From: Panaeolus papilionaceus
Lineage: Eukaryota; Basidiomycota; Agaricomycetes; Agaricales
Length of the DNA stretch: 64,000 nucleotides
Direction of reading: 5' to 3'
Assembly: GCA_015501605.1 (NCBI GenBank)
Contig: JADNRZ010000008.1
Location: forward strand, 1,364,001 to 1,428,000
Shown one piece after another: positions 46,034 to 58,215 of this stretch (positions are counted from its first letter, which is position 1; each line of letters begins with the position of its first letter). A program made the translations under genes and the position numbers. The notes beneath the pieces are model-generated. The model was not told where the DNA came from and made no database searches. It saw only the letters and a program-made list of their open reading frames with translations.

Positions 46034-47073
46034 TTAAAGATGACCTATTGTCAATCGCGATTGTTGGATGGATAAGAGTTGAGCTAGAATGGGAAATGGA
46101 TATTTTTGGCAAAATATGCGACTGGAATTGAGTCGAATCGACATCAATTTGGATGGGTAGGACGCATCCGCCATCGGCGGCCAGCATGGAATCGGTGTAG
46201 CTGCAGTGATCTTGACCTTGAGGACTCGTGACGATGCATGTAAAGATTGCGCGATGGCCATCGAGAATAAATTAAGAATAGCAACGGAGTTTAACGTATC
46301 CTCGTTGATGGTGGTGGATTGGAAGGAAGACCAATTTAAGTTCGTAATCACAATCGCGTCATGCTCTGCTTGGGTGCCTAAGGACTCGGAGTCTCGGAAG
46401 GGCCGTTCATCGGAGGAGAAACCCAAGAGAATGACGGTGGGTATTGGATTGGAAATGGTCTAGGGTATGCTATCAGAGGCGCTGAGGAACGGTTTAGAGC
46501 TAACGGTGTCGATGATGGATGAGAGGGCGAAGAGGGTGGGGGTGAAGGCGCCCATGAATCGTTTATCTATCGTTCACCAAGTCCCAAACCCACTGTTAGC
46601 CGCGAAGCACGGAGACTACCAAAAAATGAACTCACCAATGAGAAATAAAGCCTCCTAATTCCTCCTCCTGGGCCCATGCTCATGTACCGTTCAACAGGCG
46701 TCAGACCCTGCATGCGTTTGTCGTCGCGAGTTCCGACCTCAACCTTGACCATCAACCCCACTGTATCGACGAAGATGCCCCACAAAATGAGACAAAGAAT
46801 GGCGACAAGGAAGGCCTTAAAGAACCGTTTAAATGGCTTGGGATTTGGGTTGGGAGGAGCATTAAAATTTATGTTCATTGGATGAGGTGTGTACGGGTGT
46901 ACGATGGCATTATGGCTTCCCGAACCACTGGATGGGACATATGGTGGGGGAGGTTGAAGATTGGGGTCATAATTACTGTGATTGCTCGTGCCAGGTAACG
47001 GAGGACTAGTTTTAAGAGGTGATCGTTCTCCTTGGGATCCAGATGGAGTAAGTTGTTCGGGGTCGATGATCAT
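46034..47073 (-). CDS. Single-pass membrane protein with Pro-rich N-terminus; C-terminal part uncertain
   Basis: ATG at 47073. The first about 80 residues are Pro/Ser/Asn rich (PPPPYVPSSGSGS). One membrane helix follows (FFKAFLVAILCLILWGIFV), then GTRDDKRMQGLTPVERYMSM, and a donor after LRLYFSL-like residues near 46634. The layout recalls the DUF7330-type proteins but no DUF7330 blocks are visible. An acceptor at about 46573 opens two competing frames. One ends at about 46400. The other runs through an in-frame TAG (46462-46460) and continues to 46034 (DAIVITNLNWSSFQSTTINE). The C-terminus may be spliced in a way I cannot see, or the gene may be damaged. Divergent from KRI1. Confidence 0.5.
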
Positions 47074-47590
47074 GATGAGCTTGAGGGTAAGACGATGTTG
47101 TCAACGTAAATCGTAATCCTAATATACAAAAATTTCGACGTAAAACGTGGGGTCCTTTGTCGTATGTCGAGCGTCTGAGATGTCAACGTTGTCAACGATG
47201 AAGGTAAGAAGCAAGAAACAACTTTATTTCTTCCACGGTTCGCTTCAAAGCATTCGGTTATCAAGGAGCTGACAAAATTGAGTCATTTACTTATTGTAGT
47301 TGAACTACGTCCGTAGTCGCCTGACAAGCGGCAAGCCTTTGAGCGCGTCTGGAATTGAGTCGGCCGTGTGGAACAACAGTTGACAGCCCCTGAGACCCAT
47401 GTGGGCCGCCCTCAATGCATGAATTTGCGAATATGGTACTCTGTTCTCACACCTATTTTTCGCTTGCTCGCTGTTGGTGCTGCCCTTCTAATTATCCTCG
47501 ACGACGTCCAAGGACGTTTAATCCTTGATTTTGTCCTTTTTTCTCCTTTTTACGCTGCGTCAGGACAACATTGCATCCTGATCCCTTAAA
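47074..47590. promoter_or_regulatory. Shared divergent promoter region of the membrane gene and KRI1
   Basis: 517 bases between two divergent start codons. A pyrimidine-rich tract (TTTTTCTCCTTTTT, near 47540) lies just before the KRI1 ATG, a common feature of fungal housekeeping promoters. Confidence 0.4.
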
Positions 47591-50421
47591 ATGGCTCCTA
47601 CAAAACAAGAGCTTTTTTCAGACCGTGACGATGATAGTGATATTGGAGAGAAGACGACACAGCTCACCATTAACGAGCATTATGCCAAAGCGTTTCAATA
47701 CCGAAAAGAAAGGGAGGAGCTAGAGAGACGTATGTGCTCTATGAATTTTTACTAATTTTAATCCATGTTAACCTGACGATTGTGTGTTCAACAGTGAAAG
47801 CAAAATATGGGTCAGATTACGACCCTAATGCTTCTTCTAATGATGAGGAATCCACAGACTCTGAGTCTGCGGAATCAGAGGATGAACTCGGGGAGGAACT
47901 TACCCCTGCTGTTGACGCGGCTATTCTGAGAACATTGGCAAGAATTAAAAAGCGCGATCCAGCGATTTACGACAGTGGTGTAAACATCTACGGAGGTACG
48001 TTTGCTCTGCTCGTCATTTGTTCCAGGAGTGATTAATTAATGCTTGCTGATATTTTATAGAGGAGGTACAAAAGGTGGTTACGAAACCACTACCCAATAC
48101 TAATGCACTCGCAAGGAAAGACAAGGTACGTTATTTCTTCCCAACTTTTTTATCGCTCAGCATATTCATGGTACATCACAGTCAAAACCTGTTACTCTTC
48201 GGCAACTAAACCTCCAATCACAATTATCACCCAACAACTCTCGCTCACCCTCACCTCAACCACTAACCCACGTCCAAGAACAAGAACTTCTGCGCAAGGA
48301 GACTATCGCAGCATTCCACGCTGCTATCCCAGAGGAGGGCGACGACTTTCTTATTCCGAGAGAAAAAACGAAGGATGAATTGGAGAGAGAAGAGGAGGAG
48401 TACAAGGCATTTTTGGAGAGGGAGGTGGGGGACCTGAGGGACCTGGTTAGTGTTGGTGGATCGGATGCTGAAGATGAGGAGGATGTGGGTAAAGCAGAGG
48501 AGGATATTGACGAAGAGGATGGAGGGGGCGAGGGAGAGGGTACGAAAGATAGAAAGAAGAAGAAAAAGAAAAAGAAGAAATCCAAGGCGAAAGGTGAAGG
48601 CGAAACCAAGCCTAAAAAGACCAAGGCGGAGGAGGACCAGGAGTTTTTGATGAAGTGAGTGGGACTCTCTGTTTACTTAATTCGTGCCTTTCTCCTTCTC
48701 TTGATTTTTTTACTATTCAATGACATTGAATGTTTACAACGCGTCATCTTACAGTTACATCCTAAACCGAGGCTGGATAGATCGCGCAGCAGGACACGTT
48801 CCCACTTACAACGAAGTGACATCACAACCAGCACCCGAACGGCGGAAAAAAGAAAAGATCAAACGAGGCAACGAAGGAGAGGATCAGGAGGGCCTTGAGG
48901 AGGAAGACACCGGCCTTCTCTCCGAGGCCTCATTTGACTCTCTTGCAGACCACTTTGAAGCCTCGTACAACCATCGCTTTGAAGAACCCGACGCGGCCGT
49001 AATCGCTATGTACCCGCGTAATTTGGAAGGCACCCTCCGTCGCACCGACACGACACGTAAAGAAGCAAGAGAACGTCGTAAGGCGCGTAAACAAGAGGAA
49101 CTAGAGAGGAAAAAGGAGGAAGTGAAGCGGATGAAAGCATTGAAGATGCGGGAGGTGAAGAGGAAGTTGGGCATGATTGGCTTGGAGGGCGGGTTGAAGC
49201 GGTTGCAGAGGTTGGGTGAGGATGGGAATGATGAGGATGGGGACGAGGAGTTTGAGGAGGCGATACGAGAGTTGGACCTTGAAGGAGAGTGGGATCCGGA
49301 GAAGCATGATAGGCAGATGAAGGGCCTGTTTGAGGGCGAGGAAGTTGATTTTGATGGGATTGGGGGAGCTGAGGATGAGGATGAGGATGTCAAATATGAT
49401 GAGGATGGCAAGCCTGTGTGGGACGATGACATCGACATTGGAGACATTCCTATGGTGGACGATGATGAGATTGATGTGCCGTTTGGGATGGGGATGGACA
49501 TCAGTGATGACGGCGGTCCGAAGGCCAAGGATAAGAAAGACAAGAAAAAGAAGAAAAAGAAGAAAAAATCTGGAGACGACGATGACGAGGGTGTGGACAG
49601 GAGGAGTGGGATGGAACAGAGGAGATGAGAAAGAGGAAACTGAACGAGTACATGGACCAGATTTATGAAATGGACTTCAACGACGTGGTACGTGTCTCTT
49701 GACGCTAAATCCTTTTTCAAAATAATTTTCGTTCGCTCATAACAAATTTTTTGTCGTTTCATAGGTCGGCGGGATGCCCACACGTTTCAAATACACCCAA
49801 GTCAAACCTGATGCCCTCGCTCTCAACCCTGTCGAAATTCTCATGGCAACTGACAAAGAGCTAAACGAATATGTCGGAATCAAGAAGTACGCTCCATATA
49901 GACAAGGAGAGGACAAGTCAAGATATACCAAGAAGAGACAGGAGAAACTGCAGGAGTTGAAGAGTACGGTGAAGGCGAGGATGGTGAGGGCGGGATTGGT
50001 GAGGGCGGCGAATGGTGCGTGGGGTGCTGCTGCAGGTGGGAGTAGTACAAGAGGAGCATCAAGAGCTTCTGGTGCTGAAGGTGGCGAAGAGAAGCCTAAG
50101 AAGAGGTTAGGCAAGAAGGAGAGGATGAAGTTGACGGCTGCGCAGGGAGGTGAAGATGGTGAGGGTGAGGGCGAAGGTGGTGGCGATCTTGCTATGGTCG
50201 ACGCGGTGATGGAGTCTCCTATGAAAGAGAAGAAAGAAAAGAAGCGAAAGAGGGATGTGGACAAAGACTCCGAGAATGTCCAGCCACCCGCCAAGTCAAA
50301 AGCGAAAAAGGAGGAGAAGCAGGAATCTGAAAAAGCTGGTAGTGGTGATGGAGATCAGCCCAAGAAGAAGAGAAAACGGAAACACAAGGGTGGTGCTGGG
50401 GGTGCGGAAGTCGAGGCGTAG
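47591..50421 (+). CDS. KRI1: KRI1, 40S ribosome biogenesis factor (apparent frameshift in the middle)
   Basis: The start MAPTKQELFSDRDDDSDIGE leads through four short introns to an acidic, Lys-rich protein. Family blocks are LTINEHYAKAFQYRKEREEL, KYGSDYDPNASSNDEESTDS, VDAAILRTLARIKKRDPAIY, DELEREEEEYKAFLEREVG, SYILNRGWIDRA, HRFEEPDAAVIAMYPRNLEG with SLRRTD-like residues, RRKARKQEELERKKEEVKRM, then KRKLNEYMDQIYEMDFNDV and GGMPTRFKYTQVKPDALALN. KRI1 works with KRR1 in the nucleolus in small-subunit assembly. Between 49586 and 49604 the frame must shift by one base to pass from DDDDEGVD to EWDGTEEMRKRK. A 29-base intron (49591-49619) would also restore frame but would remove WDGT and is too short. 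The coding poly-Lys runs (about 48553-48585, 49525-49567) are A/G microsatellites. Confidence 0.9.
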
Positions 50422-50549
50422 TTTTGTTGGCATATACGGCGCAGCATTTGAATTTATCTGATCACCTTTGCAATTCTACACTTTCTGGACATTCTCCGAC
50501 TCCGAATCCTCCGCTTCTCAGTGAAGGGAACCCGAACTGCGCCGGTCAC

Positions 50550-50960
50550 TGTATTGGAAAGCCGCTCTTTATGGATATCATACTCAAGAATCTGCTTTTG
50601 GATATGCCCGGATTGCTGCGAGTTATCTTCGCCTCTACCAAACTAACGCGCACGGAATCAACTGGCGCTTCTATACGGTTCCGTTCTACCAAGTTTCAGG
50701 TCTCGATTTTCCGTTCATGCACCATGAACCACCATATCCCACAATGGATACGCCCCGTGTCTATTTTTAGTTCTACGCTGTCCGACAAGTCACTGAAACA
50801 GATAGCGTACCTTTGCGGTCCGGGTATGGGCACGTTAACAATCAGGATCCGTGTATCATTTGTCGTTTCACAGAAGGCTATCGTATGGGCATCATTTCTT
50901 CCTCTGAGGACTAGCAGTTCGACCATCCGGGTGTGCATTGCGACATCGCCGTATGCCATG
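50550..50960 (+). pseudogene. Decayed coding remnant of unknown family
   Basis: One frame reads KAALYGYHTQESAFGYARIA, then INWRFYTVPFYQVSGLDFPF, YPTMDTPRVYF, stop, FYAVRQVTETDSVPLRSGYG, IICRFTEGYRMGIISSSED, stop, and more. The composition is clearly protein-like over about 130 codons but there is no start and two in-frame stops. The first stop could be an acceptor (CTATTTTTAG). Unknown family. It lies between KRI1 and the broken subtilase, within a stretch of decayed genes. Confidence 0.45.
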
Positions 50961-51133
50961 TGGATCTTTAGGAATTATCTGTCTTTACCATCAACAAGGC
51001 CGAAGATCGCCAGTAGGACATACTAAACAAATGTGAAGGGCATCGTATATAATGATTGTTCCAACCGCTTTAAAAGATCCATACACCCCTCCAAGTGTTC
51101 ACAGCCCCTCTGCGACATTCAGCTTTCACCACC

Positions 51134-53125
<1,992 letters not shown>

Positions 53126-53412
53126 GTGAGTCCTTTGTCTCGAATTTGAAGACCATTGTGGTCTTTCAGGGTGCACAGAAGGATAACGGGAATTTGGTAC
53201 TTGCACTTTTTGGGATTTGAGCATTTCTTTGTTGAGACTGCTCATTTGACGACGATAGCTTAAATGATTGGATATAAAAATTGTACATACAAAGGGTGCG
53301 AGAAGCACGAAGCATTAATTCAAAGCACTTGATTTCTTTCTTGCATTTCATCCAGACCCCTCCACCTGAACTTCTCATCGCCTCGCCAACAAAGTCTGAA
53401 ACGGTTTATAAA
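53126..53412. other. Intergenic between the subtilase remnant and the ARD remnant
   Basis: No feature recognised. Confidence 0.45.
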
Positions 53413-53891
53413 TCAAGCACCGACGCCGATAGCCTTGAGGTACCCCACTCTGTGTGGGTTAGCATCCGTTTGCTCGCCCCGGTTATGAGGGATCCATTTA
53501 GGCTCGTCCTGTCGTGCCATGCGCATCAACGTAGATTAGATCAGCGATTCATTCGTTCTCACTGATTCAGGTTAACAAGAAAATTAAGGGTGAAATGACG
53601 CACCTGGAACAACCGCATCGATTGAATGGCGTTTTTCTCGTCTAGTGTGAAGCGGTGGTAGATCCCTGCGGGGAGGACGATGAGGTCTCCTGGTTCGACT
53701 GCGAGACGGATCCAGGCGTCTGTGGGCATTTCTGGATGATTGGGTTTTAATGAGAAATCAAGAAAAATGTAGATGATGGGTGGTAGTTAGTGGGACTAGA
53801 TTGTGAGGTGAGTGGGTGGGGCATACCGCGGACGTCGAAGAAACCGCTTCCTGAGAGGACGTAGCGGATCTCTTCGTCTTCGTGCATGTGT
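53413..53891 (-). pseudogene. Acireductone dioxygenase (ARD/ADI1), N-terminus missing
   Basis: Three exons read on the minus strand: 53891-53827 (HMHEDEEIRYVLSGSGFFDV), 53731-53604 ([20 protein letters not shown] then [13 protein letters not shown] and MRLFQ), and 53508-53413 (DEPKWIPHNRGEQTDANPHR to the stop). They hold the cupin metal ligands: the H-x-H....E set in HMHEDEE and the later His in GIYHRF. The enzyme acts in the methionine salvage pathway in the cytosol. The first about 70-80 residues of the usual about 180 are not found in the next kilobase upstream, which instead holds another decayed gene. So this is a truncated copy unless a distant first exon exists. Confidence 0.75.
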
Positions 53892-53926
53892 CTACACCAC
53901 AGTGGGAAGACCAATTTTCCGCTGCG

Positions 53927-54750
53927 TCAATGGCACATAGTCCGATCGTAAATTATTAAGTATGTCCCAAAGCAATACCTGTCAGAAGCAAGTGGTAGAA
54001 GATTGAAACGAACGGCCTGAGTACATACCGTCAATGACGCAACAAGGACGAACATGACCGCGATATATTGCCTCGCTGCATCAGGCGGGAGTAAGGCAAA
54101 CAGAGTGAGCGGGTTAGGCAACAGCGCTAAGCCTCCAAGCATCCCAGCTGGTACCCCCCTAGTGTTCGGACTTGGGTATCCCATAGACGTAAGAGGCCCT
54201 GAGCCCGCAGTAACATTGTGCATGTGGGCTGAGGCCATTGACGTCTGTCTGGTCTGCTTTCTGAGCGGCCATAAAAGCAACCATACGCCGCCATTTTATA
54301 CTTTGTCTGTTGGACCAAATGTTATCGATTTTCCTCACATGAGACGTACGATTTACCCTTATTCTCAGGACCAGCGCAATCCCATGGCTATGATGTCCAG
54401 TGTGATAGCTTAAGATAGACACACCACAAATACCAAATCAGTGGCCTCGAATATTGCGAAAGTTGCGCAATAGTTTGTCGGTCCAAGCTCTGTTGATGGC
54501 ACGAACACAGCACAGTGGACACGACGACCAGAACGGATACCACAAATACGCCTGTCCATAGAAGGGCAAAAGTGGTCACAACATATTTGTTGTCTAGGTA
54601 CATGGCCTTGACCTGGAAAAAAAGGAGAAGAGAGGCAGATGGAATGGCATTGGGGGAAAAGGCCGTCATGATGGTGTTTGTAGACCTGCAGTTTCCCACA
54701 GGCGCCGCTGAACAACACAAATCCAGGTCACAGTCCTTGGTGATCAACAA
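53927..54750 (-). pseudogene. Decayed multi-pass membrane protein gene
   Basis: On the minus strand VKAMYLDNKYVVTTFALLWT plus GVFVVSVLVVVSTVL looks like one transmembrane segment of the mushroom multi-pass integral membrane families. The following conserved-type segment (STELGPTNYCATFAIFEATD, with LVFV) is in a different frame, so a frameshift lies near 54505-54530. Further left, 54280-53927 has another frame with hydrophobic runs (YIAVMFVLVASLTVC). No intact start or continuous frame exists. Confidence 0.4.
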
Positions 54751-55292
54751 TGGAATCAGGATTCTTACTTTTTAGAACCACGATGCCGCTCATGTAGACT
54801 AACGTCGTTAACCTTCATGCCAATTGTGAGCCTGGGGATGGAGTAATTTATGCACATAGCGGCTTGGAATATATCTGGAAACATTCTGTTGATACAGGTA
54901 TGCATACGATGCATATGCATGTTTTTGTTGCCTGGCTGCTCATGAGGCTAAACTTCTTCATCCTTAGATAACTGGATCGCCTTAAACTATCTTCCCTGTT
55001 ATCCAATAAAGTCCATCACCTTTTCCATCATCGTGTCAATCCATTTTGATCATAGCGTTCTTGAACAAATCCTTATTGTCGCGTACTCAGGCAAAAAATT
55101 AGTGTCAGTCGTTTAAGCCTCCCAAAGTGTCTAATCTATTCACAACACTCTCATACCGCACAGATCCTGGGTTTTACACCCCAAAGACAACACAGCCCAG
55201 CTTTGGCAAGAGTCCCAAATTGAAGAGTCAGTACTATCTCTTTTGGAACAGGTTCTTTTCAATATTACTACGTGTAACAAATCATACGTATT
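54751..55292. other. Intergenic, downstream of the dehydrogenase
   Basis: Short stretches with TGCATA/ATGCAT runs near 54900-54920. No gene seen. Confidence 0.45.
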
Positions 55293-57293
55293 TCAAGGGT
55301 GCAGCAGAACCTTTGTATACCCATCAACCCTCCTATCAAATTTGTCATACGCGTCTGGGGCCTCATCAAGAGACAAGTTGTGTGATACGACGAATGAGGG
55401 TTTTGCTTTGCCTGCAATAATAAGGTCACGAAGATAGCGGTTGTACGCCTGCGAAATTTTGTATTAGATGCTGGTCAGTAGTGGATGTGGTTAGATTACC
55501 TTGACATTGCATTGGCCAGTACCGAGAGAGAGGCCTTTCTCGAATAATTTGCCTGTAGAGTTGTCAGTCATCATCTCTCGAGTCAGTACAACTGTAAGAC
55601 AGTACCGAAAGGGAAAGAAATGTATCCCCTGAGAGGTTCGTTAGCTTCCCATGTAGACAAAACTTTAAACGCAACTTACTTCGCAGCAGCGGAATCTGGT
55701 GCTCCAGGGTCATTGGGCACATAGAGTCCAGGAATGCCCAATCCACCAGTGGGTTTGACCACACGAATCAGAGACTCGAGAACGATATTAGGTTGTTCAG
55801 TCTTTCCATTTCCCGAGGTAGCTTGGTATCCAACAGCTGTAAAACGATATTCAGAACGTGTTGTCGTGCATTACTCACCAGGAAATGCTTACCATCAACG
55901 CCACGATCAACCTCCCGCCTACATAAACACAATGTAAAAATCAGCTTCTTGACATAGCAGTGGAAAGGAAAGGAATATAAAAAACCCACCCATTTCTCAA
56001 CTTCAAAATCTGATCTACAGCGTCAGTCTGACTAAAGTCAATCGGGATGCACCCAATCTCTTTCGCCTTGTCCAACCTCTCCTTCACACGATCGACAACA
56101 TACACTTCGGACGCTCCGCGTATCGTCGCAGAGTACGCAGCCATAAGTCCCACGGGACCTGCTCCGAAAACGACGATAGATTCTCCTGGCTTGAAGCCAG
56201 AGAGCTGGACGCCGTGCCATCCCTGGAGGTGAGTGAGCAATTAGTTAGAGGGATTGTAAGGGGTATTGTGGAAGACGTACGGTTGGGAAGATGTCTGCGA
56301 GGAGGGCAAAGTCTTCTTCGTGCTCCGTGCCAGGTGGGAGCTTGAGGGCGTTGAAATCAGCGAATGGGACGCGGACGTATTCCTAGAAAATTGTTAAGTG
56401 GCCAGCGAGATCCGGATTTTGGTTTCGCCTTACTGCTTGACCGCCAGGGTATGGGCCCATTGCGACGTAACTGGTGGATAACGATATTGTTAGCAGGGAT
56501 AGTTAGAAGTTTTGGAAGGATCTTTACCCATAAGCTCTATAAAAAAAGAAAAACGCAGTGAGTAGCCTCCGGCAAAAGGAACTTTGAAATATATTATTCA
56601 CCCTCCGGCCTATATGATAAAGTCAGTAATTGTAAAAGAAAACATGACTGCGGGTATACGCACGAATCCAGGGTTGACATGAGTGCAGAATGCTGATTTG
56701 CCTTCTTCGCAGTTCAAGCACCTTCCACAGGCTACATTAAAAGGCATCACAACGCGATCCCCCTTCTTCAGGAGCTGAGAAGAACGTGCATATGGTGAGC
56801 TTGTCTGCACTTCAAAGAGGAAAAGGGACTCGACATACCGTCACACCCTCGCCAACCTCCTAAGAACGTAGAGACGTTATATTAGGAAATTTTTTAGGAA
56901 ATTTTTTTAGGTAAGACCTACATCGACAAGACCCATGCTTGAAGGGGAAGTACCTTTAGTGTTGTCTACAAACAAAACAAAAAAAGCCAAACGACGCTTA
57001 CTTCTCATGACCAAAGACAATCCCTGCTTGAGCACCTGTTCGACCTTCATACATGTGCAAATCGCTACGCAACACATGAGCTTCTACCAGAAGGTAATAT
57101 CTCGTAAGGTATACCTTCCACAAATACATGTTGTTGTCACTACAAAGGGTCAGCACAAAGGGTAATATTATGAGAGATGAAAGAGGTACCTTTGACAATC
57201 ACGTCGTCGGGATGAAGAATCTTGGGCTTCTCCACCTCGCGGATGGTAACGGTGAAAGGTTTATCATAGACAACTGCGCGCATGTTGATAATA
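55293..57293 (-). CDS. Zinc-dependent alcohol dehydrogenase, glutathione-independent formaldehyde dehydrogenase type
   Basis: Begins MRAVVYDKPFTVTIREVEKP at 57293 and ends KVLLHP at 55293, with many short introns. The catalytic zinc site is TTTCICGSDLHMYEGR plus GHEK. The structural zinc Cys set is in FNVACGRCLNCEEGKSAFC. Then come the substrate-side GGAYGYVAMGPYPGGQAEYV-type region, the Rossmann motif GAGPVGLMAAYSA, an NAD-selecting acidic residue after VYVVD, and QATSGN/GGLGIPGLYVPNDPGA, which is typical of the formaldehyde-dismutase-like branch. The reaction is NAD-dependent oxidation of an alcohol or hydrated aldehyde; the exact substrate is inferred. The gene seems intact, in contrast with its left neighbours. 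Confidence 0.88.
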
Positions 57294-58215
57294 AAATAGA
57301 TTCAAGAGAAAGGAACCGCATTCCAACAAACGCTCCACTATTTAAGCATCCCTACTCAGGTTCTGTATTTCAGTCACAAGCCCTATGACGCTCGGCTTCT
57401 TATCGCTCCTTAGTAATGCAATGAAACAAATGCTGAAAATATACCCAGAAAAAGCTGTCATACCAGCCAAGTCGAGTGAATTTACATTATTCGAAGCGCC
57501 AGCTCCTGGCGGGTGAGACTCTTTGAGAAGGCCATAGCGTGAGATGGGTGTTCATTAGAGTGCTCAGGTGATAGTGTGCCGCATGATTTTGTGAAAATGT
57601 ATTTATTTGAGAATGTCTTTGTCTCGCTAAACGACTCTTGGTGTAAGTTTCCAATGATTGACAGTATTGCAAGTGGTGGAAGGAGATCAAGCGCGACGGA
57701 GCTTTATTCATTGGCGTGGGAGTCCCTATATTGAGGTCCAAACCGGCAATCATAGCATCAAGAACGCCTTGAATGCCTTCCACCACCATAGATTAACCAG
57801 GTCTGCTAATAAAAAGTGAGTAAACCTCATAACCCAAGAGTATTCATAAAAAATAATCGCCTTCAGTGCCATTTCAACAGGAAATAGCCAGAAAAAGGAT
57901 TGTGTGACATCAGTTCAGGTAGAAATAACATAAAATTTCTAAAACATTTGGATCAAAAAATTCGAGCCCCGCTGGAATTGCACGACTTGTATTCATTCAT
58001 AAAGGTTCGCGTCAAAGGTCTTTACCCTTACATCACGTCGTCAAAGGGCACTTGGACGCCATTTGTTCTCAATTTGAAAGAGTTCAGTTTCAAAGTCTTC
58101 CCTTGACTACCAACCCAAACCGCAACATATAAATACGTGGTGTATCTCGTTGACTTAGGAGCTCAACTACCCACCCCAACTTTCTACCCAGCAGTTAAAC
58201 TTTGAAACAGTCATC
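57294..58215. other. Divergent intergenic region between the dehydrogenase and the dynamin gene
   Basis: The minus-strand frame at 57487-57789 has no recognised motif. A TATA-like element near 58115 belongs to the dynamin gene. Confidence 0.45.
58115..58125 (+). promoter_or_regulatory. TATA box of the dynamin-like gene
   Basis: CATATAAATAC about 95 bases before the ATG at 58216. Confidence 0.5.

Noticed and set aside
48884..49783. 299-codon minus-strand open frame, one of the longest in the window
   Set aside because: It is the antisense of the KRI1 Lys/Glu/Asp-rich exons; its Ser/Phe/Leu runs are produced by AAG/GAG/GAT repeats on the other strand.
57487..57789. 100-codon minus-strand frame downstream of a possible start
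   Set aside because: No family signal and no splice support; left as intergenic.
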